Positions 1 through 7,500 of a stretch of DNA of 9,336 bases are shown here, piece after piece (the first letter of the stretch is position 1; the number at the start of each line of letters is the position of its first letter). Origin of the DNA: JBDTRY01 sp039931435 (lineage in GTDB: Bacteria > Acidobacteriota > Thermoanaerobaculia > Gp7-AA8); assembly GCA_039931435.1 (NCBI GenBank), contig JBDTRY010000152.1, forward strand, positions 1 to 9,336. Direction: 5' to 3'. The translations under genes were made by a program, and so were the position numbers. The notes beneath the pieces are model-generated. The model had not been told where the DNA came from, did not search any database, and was given only the letters and a program-made list of their open reading frames with translations.

Positions 1-169
1 TCGAGCCCTTCAACGTGGGCAGGTACTCGAAAAGGTATATCGATCCCGAGAAGTCGACTGGTTCTTTCGCCGCAGGATCAGTCTTCGGACTATTGGCAGC
101 TGAAAGCTCGCTGCCAGCAACAACACAGACGGAGAGCAGCAGAGCTAGTCCCGTTTTACGAACTGACAA
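1..169 (-). CDS. Secreted protein of unknown function, N-terminal part only
   Basis: This gene is cut by the left edge; 56 codons are visible. The product starts SVRKTG after the initiator, followed by a hydrophobic run (LALLLSVCVVAG) and a plausible signal peptidase I site near LSA-AN, which together make a typical Sec signal peptide. The Cys in the hydrophobic run is not in a good lipobox (LSVC), so a lipoprotein is less likely. The mature part begins with a Pro/Lys/Asp-rich stretch and then VDFSGSIYLFEYLPTLKGS, which I do not recognise. The only usable start I see is TTG at 169-167, preceded by a G-run 5 bases upstream; no ATG or GTG lies in frame between it and the stop of the gene before. 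It begins 49 bases after the DUF2064 gene on the same strand, so co-transcription is possible. The mixed-charge N-terminus and signal peptide argue against a shadow ORF. The function cannot be given. Confidence 0.6.
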   Translation of the reverse strand, partial: MSVRKTGLALLLSVCVVAGSELSAANSPKTDPAAKEPVDFSGSIYLFEYLPTLKGS

Positions 170-174
170 GAAAT

Positions 175-180
175 CCCCCC
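175..180 (-). promoter_or_regulatory. G-run acting as possible Shine-Dalgarno for the TTG start
   Basis: Six G residues (minus strand) lie 5 bases before the TTG at 169. They can pair with the CCUCC anti-Shine-Dalgarno, partly through G-U pairs. The run directly abuts the palindrome at 181-194, so local RNA folding could affect its access. Confidence 0.3.
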
Positions 181-194
181 GGGCCTGCAGGCCC
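181..194. repeat. Perfect 14-base palindrome GGGCCTGCAGGCCC
   Basis: The sequence equals its own reverse complement. As RNA it could form a five-pair GC stem with a TGCA loop. It lies in the 49-base gap between the DUF2064 stop and the TTG start of the next minus-strand gene. There is no U-run after it on either strand, so it is not a normal intrinsic terminator. It may be a protein site, an RNA hairpin next to the ribosome binding site, or chance. Confidence 0.4.
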
Positions 195-218
195 TTCTGA
201 AAGGAGAAGGCGGAGTAG

Positions 219-908
219 TCAGGACGTGGCTGACGGAGGGTCGCGGCCGGAACGATGCGGAATGAACCCGGCGAGCTTCGCCGGCTTGCGTAAGAACTCA
301 CGGAGGATTGGTGCGCTGATGAGCTGGCGAAGGATCCGGGCAACGCCGGCATCGGAGAGGCAGTCCTCGAGCAGAGGAGAGAGGTCATCGCCGACATCGA
401 GATCGCGCAGGGTGCGCATGATCGCGGCGGAGGGAGCGCGAGCACGCAGCTGCTCGAAGACCTCACTCGTATTCCAGGAAATGCCGGCGGTCAGTGACTC
501 CTCGTCGATCCGGGATCCGATGAGATAGACGCCGCCGTCGACCGAAGGTCCGAGAACGTGGTCGTGAACGTCCAGGTGTTCGAATGCGGCGACCAAATCG
601 GCGGCAGTAATTTGAGGAACGTCGACGGGAACTGCCAGGACGCGCTCGTATCCCATCGATCGAACGTCGGTCAGCGCATTCTGAAGCCGATCGGCGAAGG
701 TCGCCCCTCGCTGCAGCAGTAAGTGCCCGCCTTGCATGGAGCGATCGGAGACCGTTTCCACGAGATCGGCCCCCGCGCCACTCGCGGCAATTGCCATCCG
801 CCTTCTGATGAGTTCGAAGAGCCGATTGGAGCGGGCAATGTGCTTGGCCCGACCCTCGTCGCGTGGCGATCGGGCGAAGAGCAACACGCAGCTCCGGCTT
901 CCGGTCAT
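219..908 (-). CDS. DUF2064 family protein (GT-A-like, TIGR04282-type)
   Basis: A 229-residue protein resembling the DUF2064/TIGR04282 family, small cytoplasmic proteins with a nucleotide-diphospho-sugar transferase (GT-A) fold whose substrate is generally unknown. Matching features are a first beta-strand and loop at residues 7-16 (CVLLFARSPR), a middle strand and turn at 90-100 (VLAVPVDVPQI), the family's LGPSVDGGVYLIG block at 119-131, an SWNTSEV segment at 144-150 and a final LRDLDVGDDL at 167-176. Two usual motifs are altered: the KTRL-like motif after the first loop reads AKHIARSN, and the usual G-[ST]-D-x-P is PVDVP. It may therefore be diverged in activity. The start at 908 fits the family, which begins directly with the first strand. 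The frame stays open to 1148, but the extra 80 residues look non-coding. No Shine-Dalgarno precedes 908; a -10-like box lies 7 bases upstream. Confidence 0.8.
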   Translation of the reverse strand: MTGSRSCVLLFARSPRDEGRAKHIARSNRLFELIRRRMAIAASGAGADLVETVSDRSMQGGHLLLQRGATFADRLQNALTDVRSMGYERVLAVPVDVPQITAADLVAAFEHLDVHDHVLGPSVDGGVYLIGSRIDEESLTAGISWNTSEVFEQLRARAPSAAIMRTLRDLDVGDDLSPLLEDCLSDAGVARILRQLISAPILREFLRKPAKLAGFIPHRSGRDPPSATS

Positions 909-1187
909 CGAGGTAATTCTATCGGCAAAGGAAGTGGAAAGGCTCTCAAAACAATGACGCGCCGGAACCTTCGAGACCAAGTCCGTCCCCGGCGTTACGT
1001 GCGCGGAGGTACCGGAAGGAGTGCGGTCGGTTTTGCTGCGCATGTCGGAAGATCTACGGACGGCCGGACGGATCGGATCTGTCCGGATACGTGCGTCCAC
1101 GGTTCCACGGTCGAAGCGCCGAAATGTCAAATTGACGTTGCGCTGCAAAGTCCTTCATAGTTCTGAAACGCCCTCGAATGCGCCCGC
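909..1187. other. 279-base stretch without a convincing gene
   Basis: This lies between the DUF389 stop and the chosen DUF2064 start. Open frames exist here (including an upstream extension of DUF2064 and a 34-codon minus ORF at 1158-1054), but their products are rich in Arg, Ser, Pro and Thr, have no family resemblance and lack ribosome binding sites. A perfect TTGACA is present on the minus strand at 1130-1125, but with no good -10 at 16-18 bases. No U-tailed terminator hairpin was seen after the DUF389 gene. Confidence 0.5.
916..921 (-). promoter_or_regulatory. Possible -10 box (TAGAAT) for a leaderless DUF2064 transcript
   Basis: TAGAAT matches the TATAAT consensus at five of six positions and ends 7 bases before the ATG at 908. 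Transcription would begin at or next to the start codon, giving a leaderless mRNA. This would explain the absence of a Shine-Dalgarno and supports the 908 start. No good -35 lies at standard spacing; TTGAGA is 22 bases upstream, which is too far. Confidence 0.3.
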
Positions 1188-2978
1188 TTACTTCGCACTG
1201 GCCGGGACGGCCGGAACGGAAGGGGCTGCGACCGGCAACCGGGCTATCGTCACATCGATGGCGTCCTGGCGCCAGTTCGCGGACGCTCCTTCGGCGATGC
1301 GCTCCTCACCGATTCCACCAGCGACGAGCGCTGCACGGATCGCCGCCAGGCGTTGCTTCGTGATGCGGTCTTCGCCGCTGCTCTCGATCGTCGCCCGAAG
1401 GCCTGTCCTGTCCGCAATGGTCTTCGCCAGGGCATCGATCGCTGCCGCGCCCGCGCTGGACACTGTCGTCGATCGGCGGGAAAACTCCAGAGTGATCCGC
1501 GCCGGAATCCAAACCAGCCGCAGCTTCATCCCCCGAAGGTCGAGATCCTCGGCCAGCCCCGCTGCGATCAGCGCCCGGGCATCCTCGCTGATGGGGGTCG
1601 GAGCGAGATAGGTCACCACCACATCGGGCTGCCCGGGACCGAGAACCACCGCGGCATCGAGGGCCCGCGCGCCGGGAGGTAATCTGGTCTTTTCGATTCG
1701 TGTCACGGCCTCCTGGGAGATGCGGGTCAACTGAACGCCGATCGATTCCGGTGGCGGCGCTGCTGCCGGCTCGGGATCCTTTTTCCCCCTGGCTACCTGG
1801 TATGTCGAGGTGGGGATTTCCACGATAGAGAGCTCGATCTCCTGCGGTCTTCTGCCGAGTTCTCTGGCCAGCGATCTCAGATAGGTCTCCCGCTCCAGGG
1901 GCGTGATGCTTTCGCTGACGAAGGCGCGAATGGTGAGGGCCACCTTCTGGTCATGGGCGGCAGCGTCGAGGCGCTCGATATAGGAGCGAGCCGCCCCCGA
2001 GCGGGTCGTTCCGAACAATGCCTCCCAGTCCGCAGTGGCCGCGCGCTGCACTCGATTCAGCTGCTGGCGCTGGTGAATCTCCAACGACATAGCATCGAAG
2101 GAGCGTTTCAAAGGAACGAACACCACGACCAAGAGACCGGCCACCAGTAGAAGCCGGGCCGGAAGACTGCCGATCTTCTCCAGATCGACCGGCAGAACCC
2201 TATCGAATGCCCGCTGAAACCTCGCTACCTCCGGGTCGGTGTGTCGCCATTCCCGGATCCGGGCCCGAACCGCGGGCGGATCGATGTGCAGCATCATGAA
2301 CACCACCATGGAGGAGAAGGTGATGGCGATGAGATTCGTCAGGAAGAGCAGCCCTCCCCCACGCAGCACGGCGATTCCCTGCACGCGGTCTACCGTGAGC
2401 AGAACGCCCACTCCGTAGCCTGCCACACAGAGAGGAGGCATGAGCGCAACGGCGATGGCCGCGCCGGGGATAGATGTGGCCACCCCGCGAAGACTCTTGC
2501 AGACGGCCAATGCTCCCACTGCCCCGGAAAAGAGAGCGATGAAAAGGTCCAGCGTATTCGGATGCGTGCGCGAGGCAATCTCGGCGGTCATCTCCCTGAA
2601 TGGCAGCAGGAACACGAGCAGTGTGGAGAAGCCGATGGCAGCGACGCTGCTGAGAAAGATGTTGTAGGCGGCGCGGATGGTGAGGACGAAGTCCCCGGCA
2701 GCAAGACCAAGCCCCGCGGACATGATCGGCCCCATCAGAGGAGAGATGAGCATCGCTCCGATAATCACTGCCGGACTGCCCAGAGTCAGTCCGAGCGTAG
2801 CGATTCCGGCCGACAGCAGGATCTCGATCCAGTAAGTGGCGTCTCTCAGCGTGGAGGAGGTCGCCACGCTGACATAGATCTCGAACTTCTCCTCACTGTG
2901 CAGACGGAGATTGCGCGCCAGCCAGTTGCGCCATGACGCCGGAGGTTCGAAGGCAGCATCGCGATCCCCGGCCGTCAT
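1188..2978 (-). CDS. DUF389 membrane protein with OmpA-like C-terminal segment
   Basis: A 596-residue inner-membrane protein. Residues about 49-230 match DUF389, a family of unknown function, with its hallmarks SPLMGPI at 79-85 and a PGAA...ALMPPLC loop at 171-184. Hydrophobic spans lie near 50-66, 70-92, 104-126, 145-160, 170-194 and 206-230, and a separate one at 273-288 (LLLVAGLLVVVFVPL). The remaining 300 residues are soluble: a charged helical part, two similar alpha/beta units near 345-389 and 452-492 joined by a Pro/Ala-rich linker (about 400-411), and residues about 494-575 that resemble the OmpA C-terminal domain (ITLEF at the front, then a GEDR...RLAAIRAALVAGGIGEERI-like pattern). 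The C-terminal region probably faces the periplasm, but topology is not shown by sequence alone. A TTG six codons upstream (2996) is an alternative start; neither has a clear Shine-Dalgarno. It follows the reductase at 3039 by 60 bases on the same strand. Confidence 0.85.
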   Translation of the reverse strand: MTAGDRDAAFEPPASWRNWLARNLRLHSEEKFEIYVSVATSSTLRDATYWIEILLSAGIATLGLTLGSPAVIIGAMLISPLMGPIMSAGLGLAAGDFVLTIRAAYNIFLSSVAAIGFSTLLVFLLPFREMTAEIASRTHPNTLDLFIALFSGAVGALAVCKSLRGVATSIPGAAIAVALMPPLCVAGYGVGVLLTVDRVQGIAVLRGGGLLFLTNLIAITFSSMVVFMMLHIDPPAVRARIREWRHTDPEVARFQRAFDRVLPVDLEKIGSLPARLLLVAGLLVVVFVPLKRSFDAMSLEIHQRQQLNRVQRAATADWEALFGTTRSGAARSYIERLDAAAHDQKVALTIRAFVSESITPLERETYLRSLARELGRRPQEIELSIVEIPTSTYQVARGKKDPEPAAAPPPESIGVQLTRISQEAVTRIEKTRLPPGARALDAAVVLGPGQPDVVVTYLAPTPISEDARALIAAGLAEDLDLRGMKLRLVWIPARITLEFSRRSTTVSSAGAAAIDALAKTIADRTGLRATIESSGEDRITKQRLAAIRAALVAGGIGEERIAEGASANWRQDAIDVTIARLPVAAPSVPAVPASAK

Positions 2979-3038
2979 TGGTTTATTGGACCACAAATCA
3001 CGCTCGCCTGGGATCGCCGAGAGGTGGGTCCTGCCAAC

Positions 3039-3560
3039 TCACCCGAGGGCGTATTCGCTCTGAACCAGACCCCCGGCGAGCTGCTTCGTATGCACGTGGC
3101 GCAGGAGAACGTCGTGCTGAAGTGCACCGAAAAGAGGAATGCCTTCGCCGATGAGGACGGGAACGCGCGTAATGATGATGCTCGTGATGAGATTCGAGCG
3201 CAGGAAGCGTTGAATGGTGATCCCTCCATCGACGTAGATGTGTGCAATTCCGCGCGCTTCCAGCACCGATACGATTTCTGCGGGATCGCCTGACATCCAC
3301 TCCACAGATGCAGGCATCGAATCAGTGTCGGGTAGCGGGCGGCTGCTCAAGATGACCAACGGCTTCGTTCCGTATGGCCACTCCCCGAACTTGCGCACGA
3401 CATCGAACGTGTGCCTTCCGATGACCAGCGAGTCCACCGTAGCCATGAACTCTTCATAGCCGTTCGGTACGCCTCCGTCAGTAGGAAGGAAATCGAAATC
3501 ACCATTGGTCCTGGCGATAAACCCGTCGACGCTGATTCCCACGAACACCGAAACCTTCAT
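3039..3560 (-). CDS. Dihydrofolate reductase family (RibD C-terminal-like) protein
   Basis: A complete 173-residue cytoplasmic protein of the RibD_C/DHFR-like superfamily (PF01872 type), presumed NAD(P)H-dependent reductases whose substrates are mostly unknown. Evidence is the N-terminal strand and loop VGISVDGFIA (residues 8-17), the central VIGRHTFDVV (46-55), LVILSSRPLP, and the C-terminal nucleotide-binding block with YVDGGITIQRFLR (109-121) followed by ITRVPVLIGEGIPLFG, which is highly typical. The length is normal for single-domain members. The ATG at 3560 has a strong Shine-Dalgarno (GAGGGAG, 7 bases upstream). It is paralogous to the gene at 3691-4350 but clearly diverged and shorter. 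It is not the folA dihydrofolate reductase in any demonstrable sense, nor the riboflavin enzyme, because the RibD deaminase domain is absent. Confidence 0.9.
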   Translation of the reverse strand: MKVSVFVGISVDGFIARTNGDFDFLPTDGGVPNGYEEFMATVDSLVIGRHTFDVVRKFGEWPYGTKPLVILSSRPLPDTDSMPASVEWMSGDPAEIVSVLEARGIAHIYVDGGITIQRFLRSNLITSIIITRVPVLIGEGIPLFGALQHDVLLRHVHTKQLAGGLVQSEYALG

Positions 3561-3664
3561 CAGTACGCTCCCTCAGCCGATGCCCGGATCGTCGCGTGGT
3601 TGGCGTCGAGCTGCAAGCGCGGCGCGGGCGATCCTGCATCCCGGACGAACCGTATTTCGGCCAT
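3560..3664 (-). pseudogene. 34-codon ORF, possible remnant of a DUF3471-like C-terminus
   Basis: This open frame fills most of the 130-base gap between the two reductases, and its TGA shares one base with the next ATG (TGATG). Its product starts MAEIRFVRDAGS and continues with LQLDANHATIRAS. From memory this resembles the C-terminal end of serine-hydrolase/peptidase proteins carrying a DUF3471-like unit, which often read A-E-I-x-F-V-R-D-A followed by L-x-L-H-Q-N-G. The reading frame continues upstream of the ATG without a stop into the end of the preceding gene, in a different frame from it, and there is no Shine-Dalgarno before the ATG. A relic of a deleted gene is therefore as likely as a real small leader peptide. 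The family resemblance is short and unverified. Confidence 0.3.
3568..3574 (-). promoter_or_regulatory. Shine-Dalgarno (GAGGGAG) of the 3560 reductase start
   Basis: Seven purines sit 7 bases before the ATG and fix this start. They lie inside the 34-codon ORF whose TGA overlaps the ATG (TGATG), so ribosomes ending there could re-initiate on this gene. Confidence 0.6.
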
Positions 3665-3690
3665 CCAACCGGTTGCCGGCCACGGCCGGA

Positions 3691-4350
3691 TCAGGGTTCC
3701 CTGCTTCTGTTTCGCAGCACGACGTGCGCGACGGCTCTCTCTCCGGCCACATGCTTTACGTATTCGTAGCCCAGCGCCGGCAGATCGATCCCGTCCATCA
3801 GGTTCTCTCCCTTTCCCATGAGCACGGGAGCGATGGCCAGATGCAGTTCATCGATCAATCCAGCGCGCAAATACTGTCGGATCGTGGATACGCCTCCACC
3901 AAGCCGCACGTCTTTTTCGCCTGCCGCGGACTTCGCCTGGCTGAGCGCGGATTCGATTCCATCCGTGACGAAATGGAACTCCGTCCCCCCTTTCATGGAA
4001 AAGGGTGCCCGCTCGTGATGGGAGAGCACGAACACGGGGACGTGATACGGAGGCTCCTCACCCCACCATCCTTTCCATTCTTCGTCCGGCCACGGGCCTC
4101 GGACAGGACCGAACATGTTCCGCCCCAGTATCCAGGCTCCGTTTCCCTCCATGCCCTCGGAAGCAAACGTATCGTCGATGCCTGTTTCGCCATCGGCGCC
4201 ACCATGCATCCGTTGCCACGTGCGGGTGTGAAAAAACCAGTCGACCAACTCCGGGCCTCGGACGCCGAGCGGGTTCTGAAGATCCTGATCCGGACCTGCC
4301 CCGTAACCATCAATGGAAATCGAAAACGTTCGTACGAGAAGTCTCGACAT
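3691..4350 (-). CDS. Dihydrofolate reductase family (RibD C-terminal-like) protein
   Basis: A complete 219-residue cytoplasmic protein of the RibD_C/DHFR-like superfamily, predicted NAD(P)H-dependent oxidoreductase of unknown substrate. It opens with MSRLLVRTFSISIDGYGAG (first strand and substrate loop), has a central AWILGRNMFGPVRGPW segment, VPVFVLSHHER before the middle of the fold, and ends with a VRLGGGVSTIRQYLRAGLID block followed by APVLMGKGENLM, the characteristic C-terminal cofactor-site signature. It is about 45 residues longer than the neighbouring paralogue, mainly in a Trp/His-rich stretch after the first loop (WFFHTRTWQRMHGG and on), as in many members of this longer subgroup. 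The ATG at 4350 is chosen over an open extension to 4443 because it has AAGGA 5 bases upstream and the family starts here. It is divergent from the giant kinase gene. Confidence 0.9.
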   Translation of the reverse strand: MSRLLVRTFSISIDGYGAGPDQDLQNPLGVRGPELVDWFFHTRTWQRMHGGADGETGIDDTFASEGMEGNGAWILGRNMFGPVRGPWPDEEWKGWWGEEPPYHVPVFVLSHHERAPFSMKGGTEFHFVTDGIESALSQAKSAAGEKDVRLGGGVSTIRQYLRAGLIDELHLAIAPVLMGKGENLMDGIDLPALGYEYVKHVAGERAVAHVVLRNRSREP

Positions 4351-4355
4351 AAAAG

Positions 4356-4360
4356 TCCTT
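4356..4360 (-). promoter_or_regulatory. Shine-Dalgarno (AAGGA) deciding the 4350 start
   Basis: AAGGA lies 5 bases before the ATG at 4350. The longer open frame to 4443 adds 31 residues unlike this protein family, so the ribosome binding site settles the start. Confidence 0.6.
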
Positions 4361-4376
4361 TCTGGCTTTTCGAGGC

Positions 4377-4405
4377 ACTCTATCGTCAGGTTGCTGACAT
4401 GACCA
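4377..4405 (-). promoter_or_regulatory. Weak sigma70-like promoter for the 4350 reductase gene
   Basis: On the minus strand TGGTCA (4405-4400) and TAGAGT (4382-4377) are separated by 17 bases. Each matches four of six consensus positions. It sits 27 bases upstream of the ATG with the Shine-Dalgarno in between, a sensible place. The match is weak enough to arise by chance. Confidence 0.25.
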
Positions 4406-4476
4406 TGCGAACCCATGCCAGAGGTACTCCGGCGACCGCCCATCCGGCCGCATGGAACTGCTGAACCGAAGCCCTG

Positions 4477-4500
4477 CTCGAGGTCTCCGGAAAACTCGAG
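4477..4500. repeat. Two CTCGAG palindromes 18 bases apart in the divergent gap
   Basis: CTCGAG at 4477-4482 and again at 4495-4500 are palindromic, so they form both a direct and an inverted pair across a 12-base spacer. They lie between the divergent reductase and kinase genes, where an operator might be expected. The centre-to-centre distance of 18 bases is not an exact number of helical turns. No repressor or activator gene is present in the window to connect with it. The rest of the 244-base gap shows no convincing promoter for the rightward gene. Confidence 0.25.
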
Positions 4501-4594
4501 GAGTTAGGAGTGATCGGCAGGTCTGATTCACACATAAGGCGATGCAAAATGGTAGGATTTCGCGCGACTTGACTGTCTCAGAACTGAAAACTTC

Positions 4595-7500
4595 ATGATC
4601 GGAACCAAGCTCGGGAACCGATACGAGATCACGGGAGAACTGGGCCGCGGTGGGATGGGCGTGGTCTATCGAGCTCGCGATCCTCTGCTGAACCGCGAGG
4701 TCGCAGTCAAGCTCGTCCCCCCGGTGATGCTCACTGCTCAATCCGAGGAGCGGTTCCAGCGCGAGGCCCAGGTGGTGGCGCAGATGGATCATCCCGCCAT
4801 CGTTCCCATCTACGACATCGGTCAGCACGAAGGCTCGATGTATTTCCTGATGCCTGTCGTGCGCGGTCTCAACCTGCGGGCCTTTCTTCACGAACGGACG
4901 CGCAGCCTGGGCGACATCATCGACATCGGCATTCAGGCCGCCGACGGTCTCGAGTACAGCCATGCTCTCGGCGTCGTGCATCGGGACATCAAACCCGAGA
5001 ACATCATGGTGGCGGATGATGAGGGCTCACTGCGCATCCGCATCATGGACTTCGGTCTGGCCCGAGCCACCACGGATCAACGGCTCACCCGGACCGGAAC
5101 GCTGGTAGGAACGGTCGCCTATTTCAGTCCTGAACAGGTAGTGACCAAGGACGTCGATCACCGCACCGACGTCTATTCACTGGGAACGGTGCTCTACGAG
5201 GCCATCTGCGGAGAGCCTCCCTTTACCGGTGAGATGCAGGCCATTCTCTACCGCATCGTGCACGAGAATCCCCGCTCGCCGCGGGAACTGGGCGCAGACA
5301 TCTCGCCGGAGCTGGAAGAGATCATTCTCCGATCGCTGGCCAAGGATCCGGCCAGGCGCTACAGGACGGCGGGCGAGATGGCCGAGGCCTTGCGAACGCT
5401 GCGTGGGAAACTGCAGGAGAGCGATCGGGCCAGGGTCATCGCCCTTTCTTCGGTGATGACCGCGCAGATGGCACGCCCGTCCCTCTCCCCGTTCATCGGC
5501 CGCGAGAAGGAAGTGGCCGAGCTGCAGAAACGCCTGAACTCGGCCTCGGACGGCGAGTGCCAGTTTGTGATCGTTGCCGGCGAACCGGGCGTCGGTAAAA
5601 CGCGGCTCGTGGAAGAGATCGAAAACCTGGCCCGAGCCCGAAAAATGCTCGTGCTTCACGGCCGTTTTCTGGAGCAGGACCGCACATTCGCCTACCAGGG
5701 ATTCTGCGAGGTCATCCAGGAATTCTTCCGCACACGCAATGCGTCTGCCTCCGGAGAGCATCCCGACTTCTCGGACCTGGCCGCGGACCTCATCGCCCTC
5801 TTTCCCGTCCTCAGCGAAATCGGCGAACTGCGCGCGGCCGCCAGCGGCGAGGTCTCCGCACGAGGAGAGCCCAGACGAGCCGACGACCGCACGTACATTT
5901 TTGAGCTGCTGGCGCGGACCATCACCCGAATCGCTGGCGGGAAGCCGCTCGTGCTCGTCTTCGAAAATCTGCATTCCGCCGAGCTTTCCCTCGACGCCTT
6001 GCAGTACGTCGTGCGCCGACTCGGACCGACGCCGACACTGATCATCGGTACCTACCGTCAGACGGAAATCGATAAACGACATCCATTGACGAAACTGCTG
6101 GACTCATTCGCGGACGATCCACGATCTCTGCAGATTGCACTCGGCCCATTCTCCGGTTCCGAACACCGGCGCTTCATCGAGAGCATCGTCGGAAGTTCCG
6201 AGCTGGCTGCAGGCCTTGCCGAGCGGCTCTTCGAGGCCACGGAAGCTAATCCTTTCTTCACCCGCGAACTCCTCCGCTCGCTGATTGATTCCGGGGGCAT
6301 CGCCCGCAGCGACACGGGTGAATGGACACTGTCCGGCGAGATGGCGATCTCTTCCGACGCCCTGCCGGCAACGATCCAGCAGACCGTGGAGAAACGGATC
6401 GAACGCCTTCCCGATGACATGCGCGAGATCCTCTCCATTGCCTCCGTTATCGGCCGGAGCTTCGAGTTTCGTGAACTCGAGTCTCTGGCCGAAGGCAAGG
6501 GCGAACTCGATGACATGATCGACAGGTTCGTTTACGAAGGTCTGATCGAGGAGGAGCGGGAGTCTCGCGGTGATCGCCTGGCCTTCTCCAGTGGAATCGT
6601 GCGGGACGTTCTCTACGGGGCGCTGTCCCGTAGAAAGAGAAAGTCGCTGCATCGCCGCTACGCGGAGCTTCTACAGAGCCGGAACGCAGGACGTCTGGAC
6701 CGAATCTATCCGCAACTCGTTCATCACTTCTCGGAAGGCGATGTTCCGGAGAAAACTGTCGAGTACGGACTGCTCCTCGCCCGTCGCTCACTGGATTCCT
6801 TCAGTGCCGACGAGGCCGTGAACGTTCTCCGCACCGTTCTGGAGTTTCTCGATGACGACGACTGGAATCCTCCACGTGACACAGAAGCAGAGGCGCGAAT
6901 GCTCATGGCCTCGGCTCTGCGGCAGCAGGGGCAGATCGACGCCGCTCTGAAGGAAGCGGAGAGCGCCGCAAAGATCTTCACCACCGAGAAAATGGAGTCC
7001 CGTGCCTGTATCGCCATCCTCATGGCGGCCGAAACTGCGTGGCAGGGTCGGAGGGTGGAGGAGACGCGCCGCTGGCTCGATCAGGGAATCGAAACGGCGC
7101 GCAAGGCTGGTGAGGTGCAAGCTCTGATGTCGCTGCTGTCACTGGCGGCGACCGTGGCCAATCTGCGTGGAGACTATGCCAAGGCCAAGGGGTATCTGGA
7201 CGAGATCGAGCAGTTGCGTCCAGCCAGCCCCGCCAGCGCAGCCGAGGATATCCCCAGCGGCGGAACTCTCCACGCTGCCCTGGCCAATCCAGCACCGGCA
7301 AGGGAACCCTCGCACATCGGATTCCTGGAGGAGGCGGAGGTTCTGGCGCTGGCCTTCGAACGTCTGGTGTCGACCGATGAGCTCGGACACCTCGTGCCCT
7401 CGCTTTGTGAATCGTGGCAGGTAGCGGCGGACGGGCGTTCCATGACCTTGAAGGTCCGGGACGGCATCCGTTTTCACGATGGCGCTCCTCTGAACGCACG

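Noticed and set aside
1125..1130. TTGACA (minus) as a -35 box upstream of DUF2064
   Set aside because: The hexamers at 16-18 bases downstream (such as TGGAAC) are too far from the -10 consensus.
909..1148. 80-residue N-terminal extension of the DUF2064 protein
   Set aside because: It is rich in Arg, Ser, Thr and Pro with no strand pattern, and precedes a start that matches where the family begins.
1054..1158. 34-codon minus-strand ORF in the gap before DUF2064
   Set aside because: There is no ribosome binding site and no resemblance to a known protein, and the composition is Arg/Pro/Asp biased.
2241..2936. 231-codon plus-strand ORF opposite DUF389
   Set aside because: The product is an extreme His/Arg/Gly/Glu mixture, the antisense image of hydrophobic membrane segments.
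3676..3689. Hairpin CCGGC-CACG-GCCGG just after the 3691 stop as a terminator
   Set aside because: It has only five pairs and no U-run on the minus strand, so it is not a convincing intrinsic terminator.
3505..4464. 319-codon plus-strand ORF across the 3691-4350 reductase
   Set aside because: The minus-strand frame has clear RibD-C motifs and a good ribosome binding site; the plus-strand product has neither.
4569..4574. TTGACT as a -35 box for the large gene
   Set aside because: The matching -10 would have to overlap the start codon, and no TATAAT-like box is present there.
5177..6082. 301-codon minus-strand ORF opposite the kinase/ATPase region
   Set aside because: It is antisense to conserved kinase and Walker motifs, and its composition (Gln, His, Arg, Gly rich) is typical of a shadow frame.
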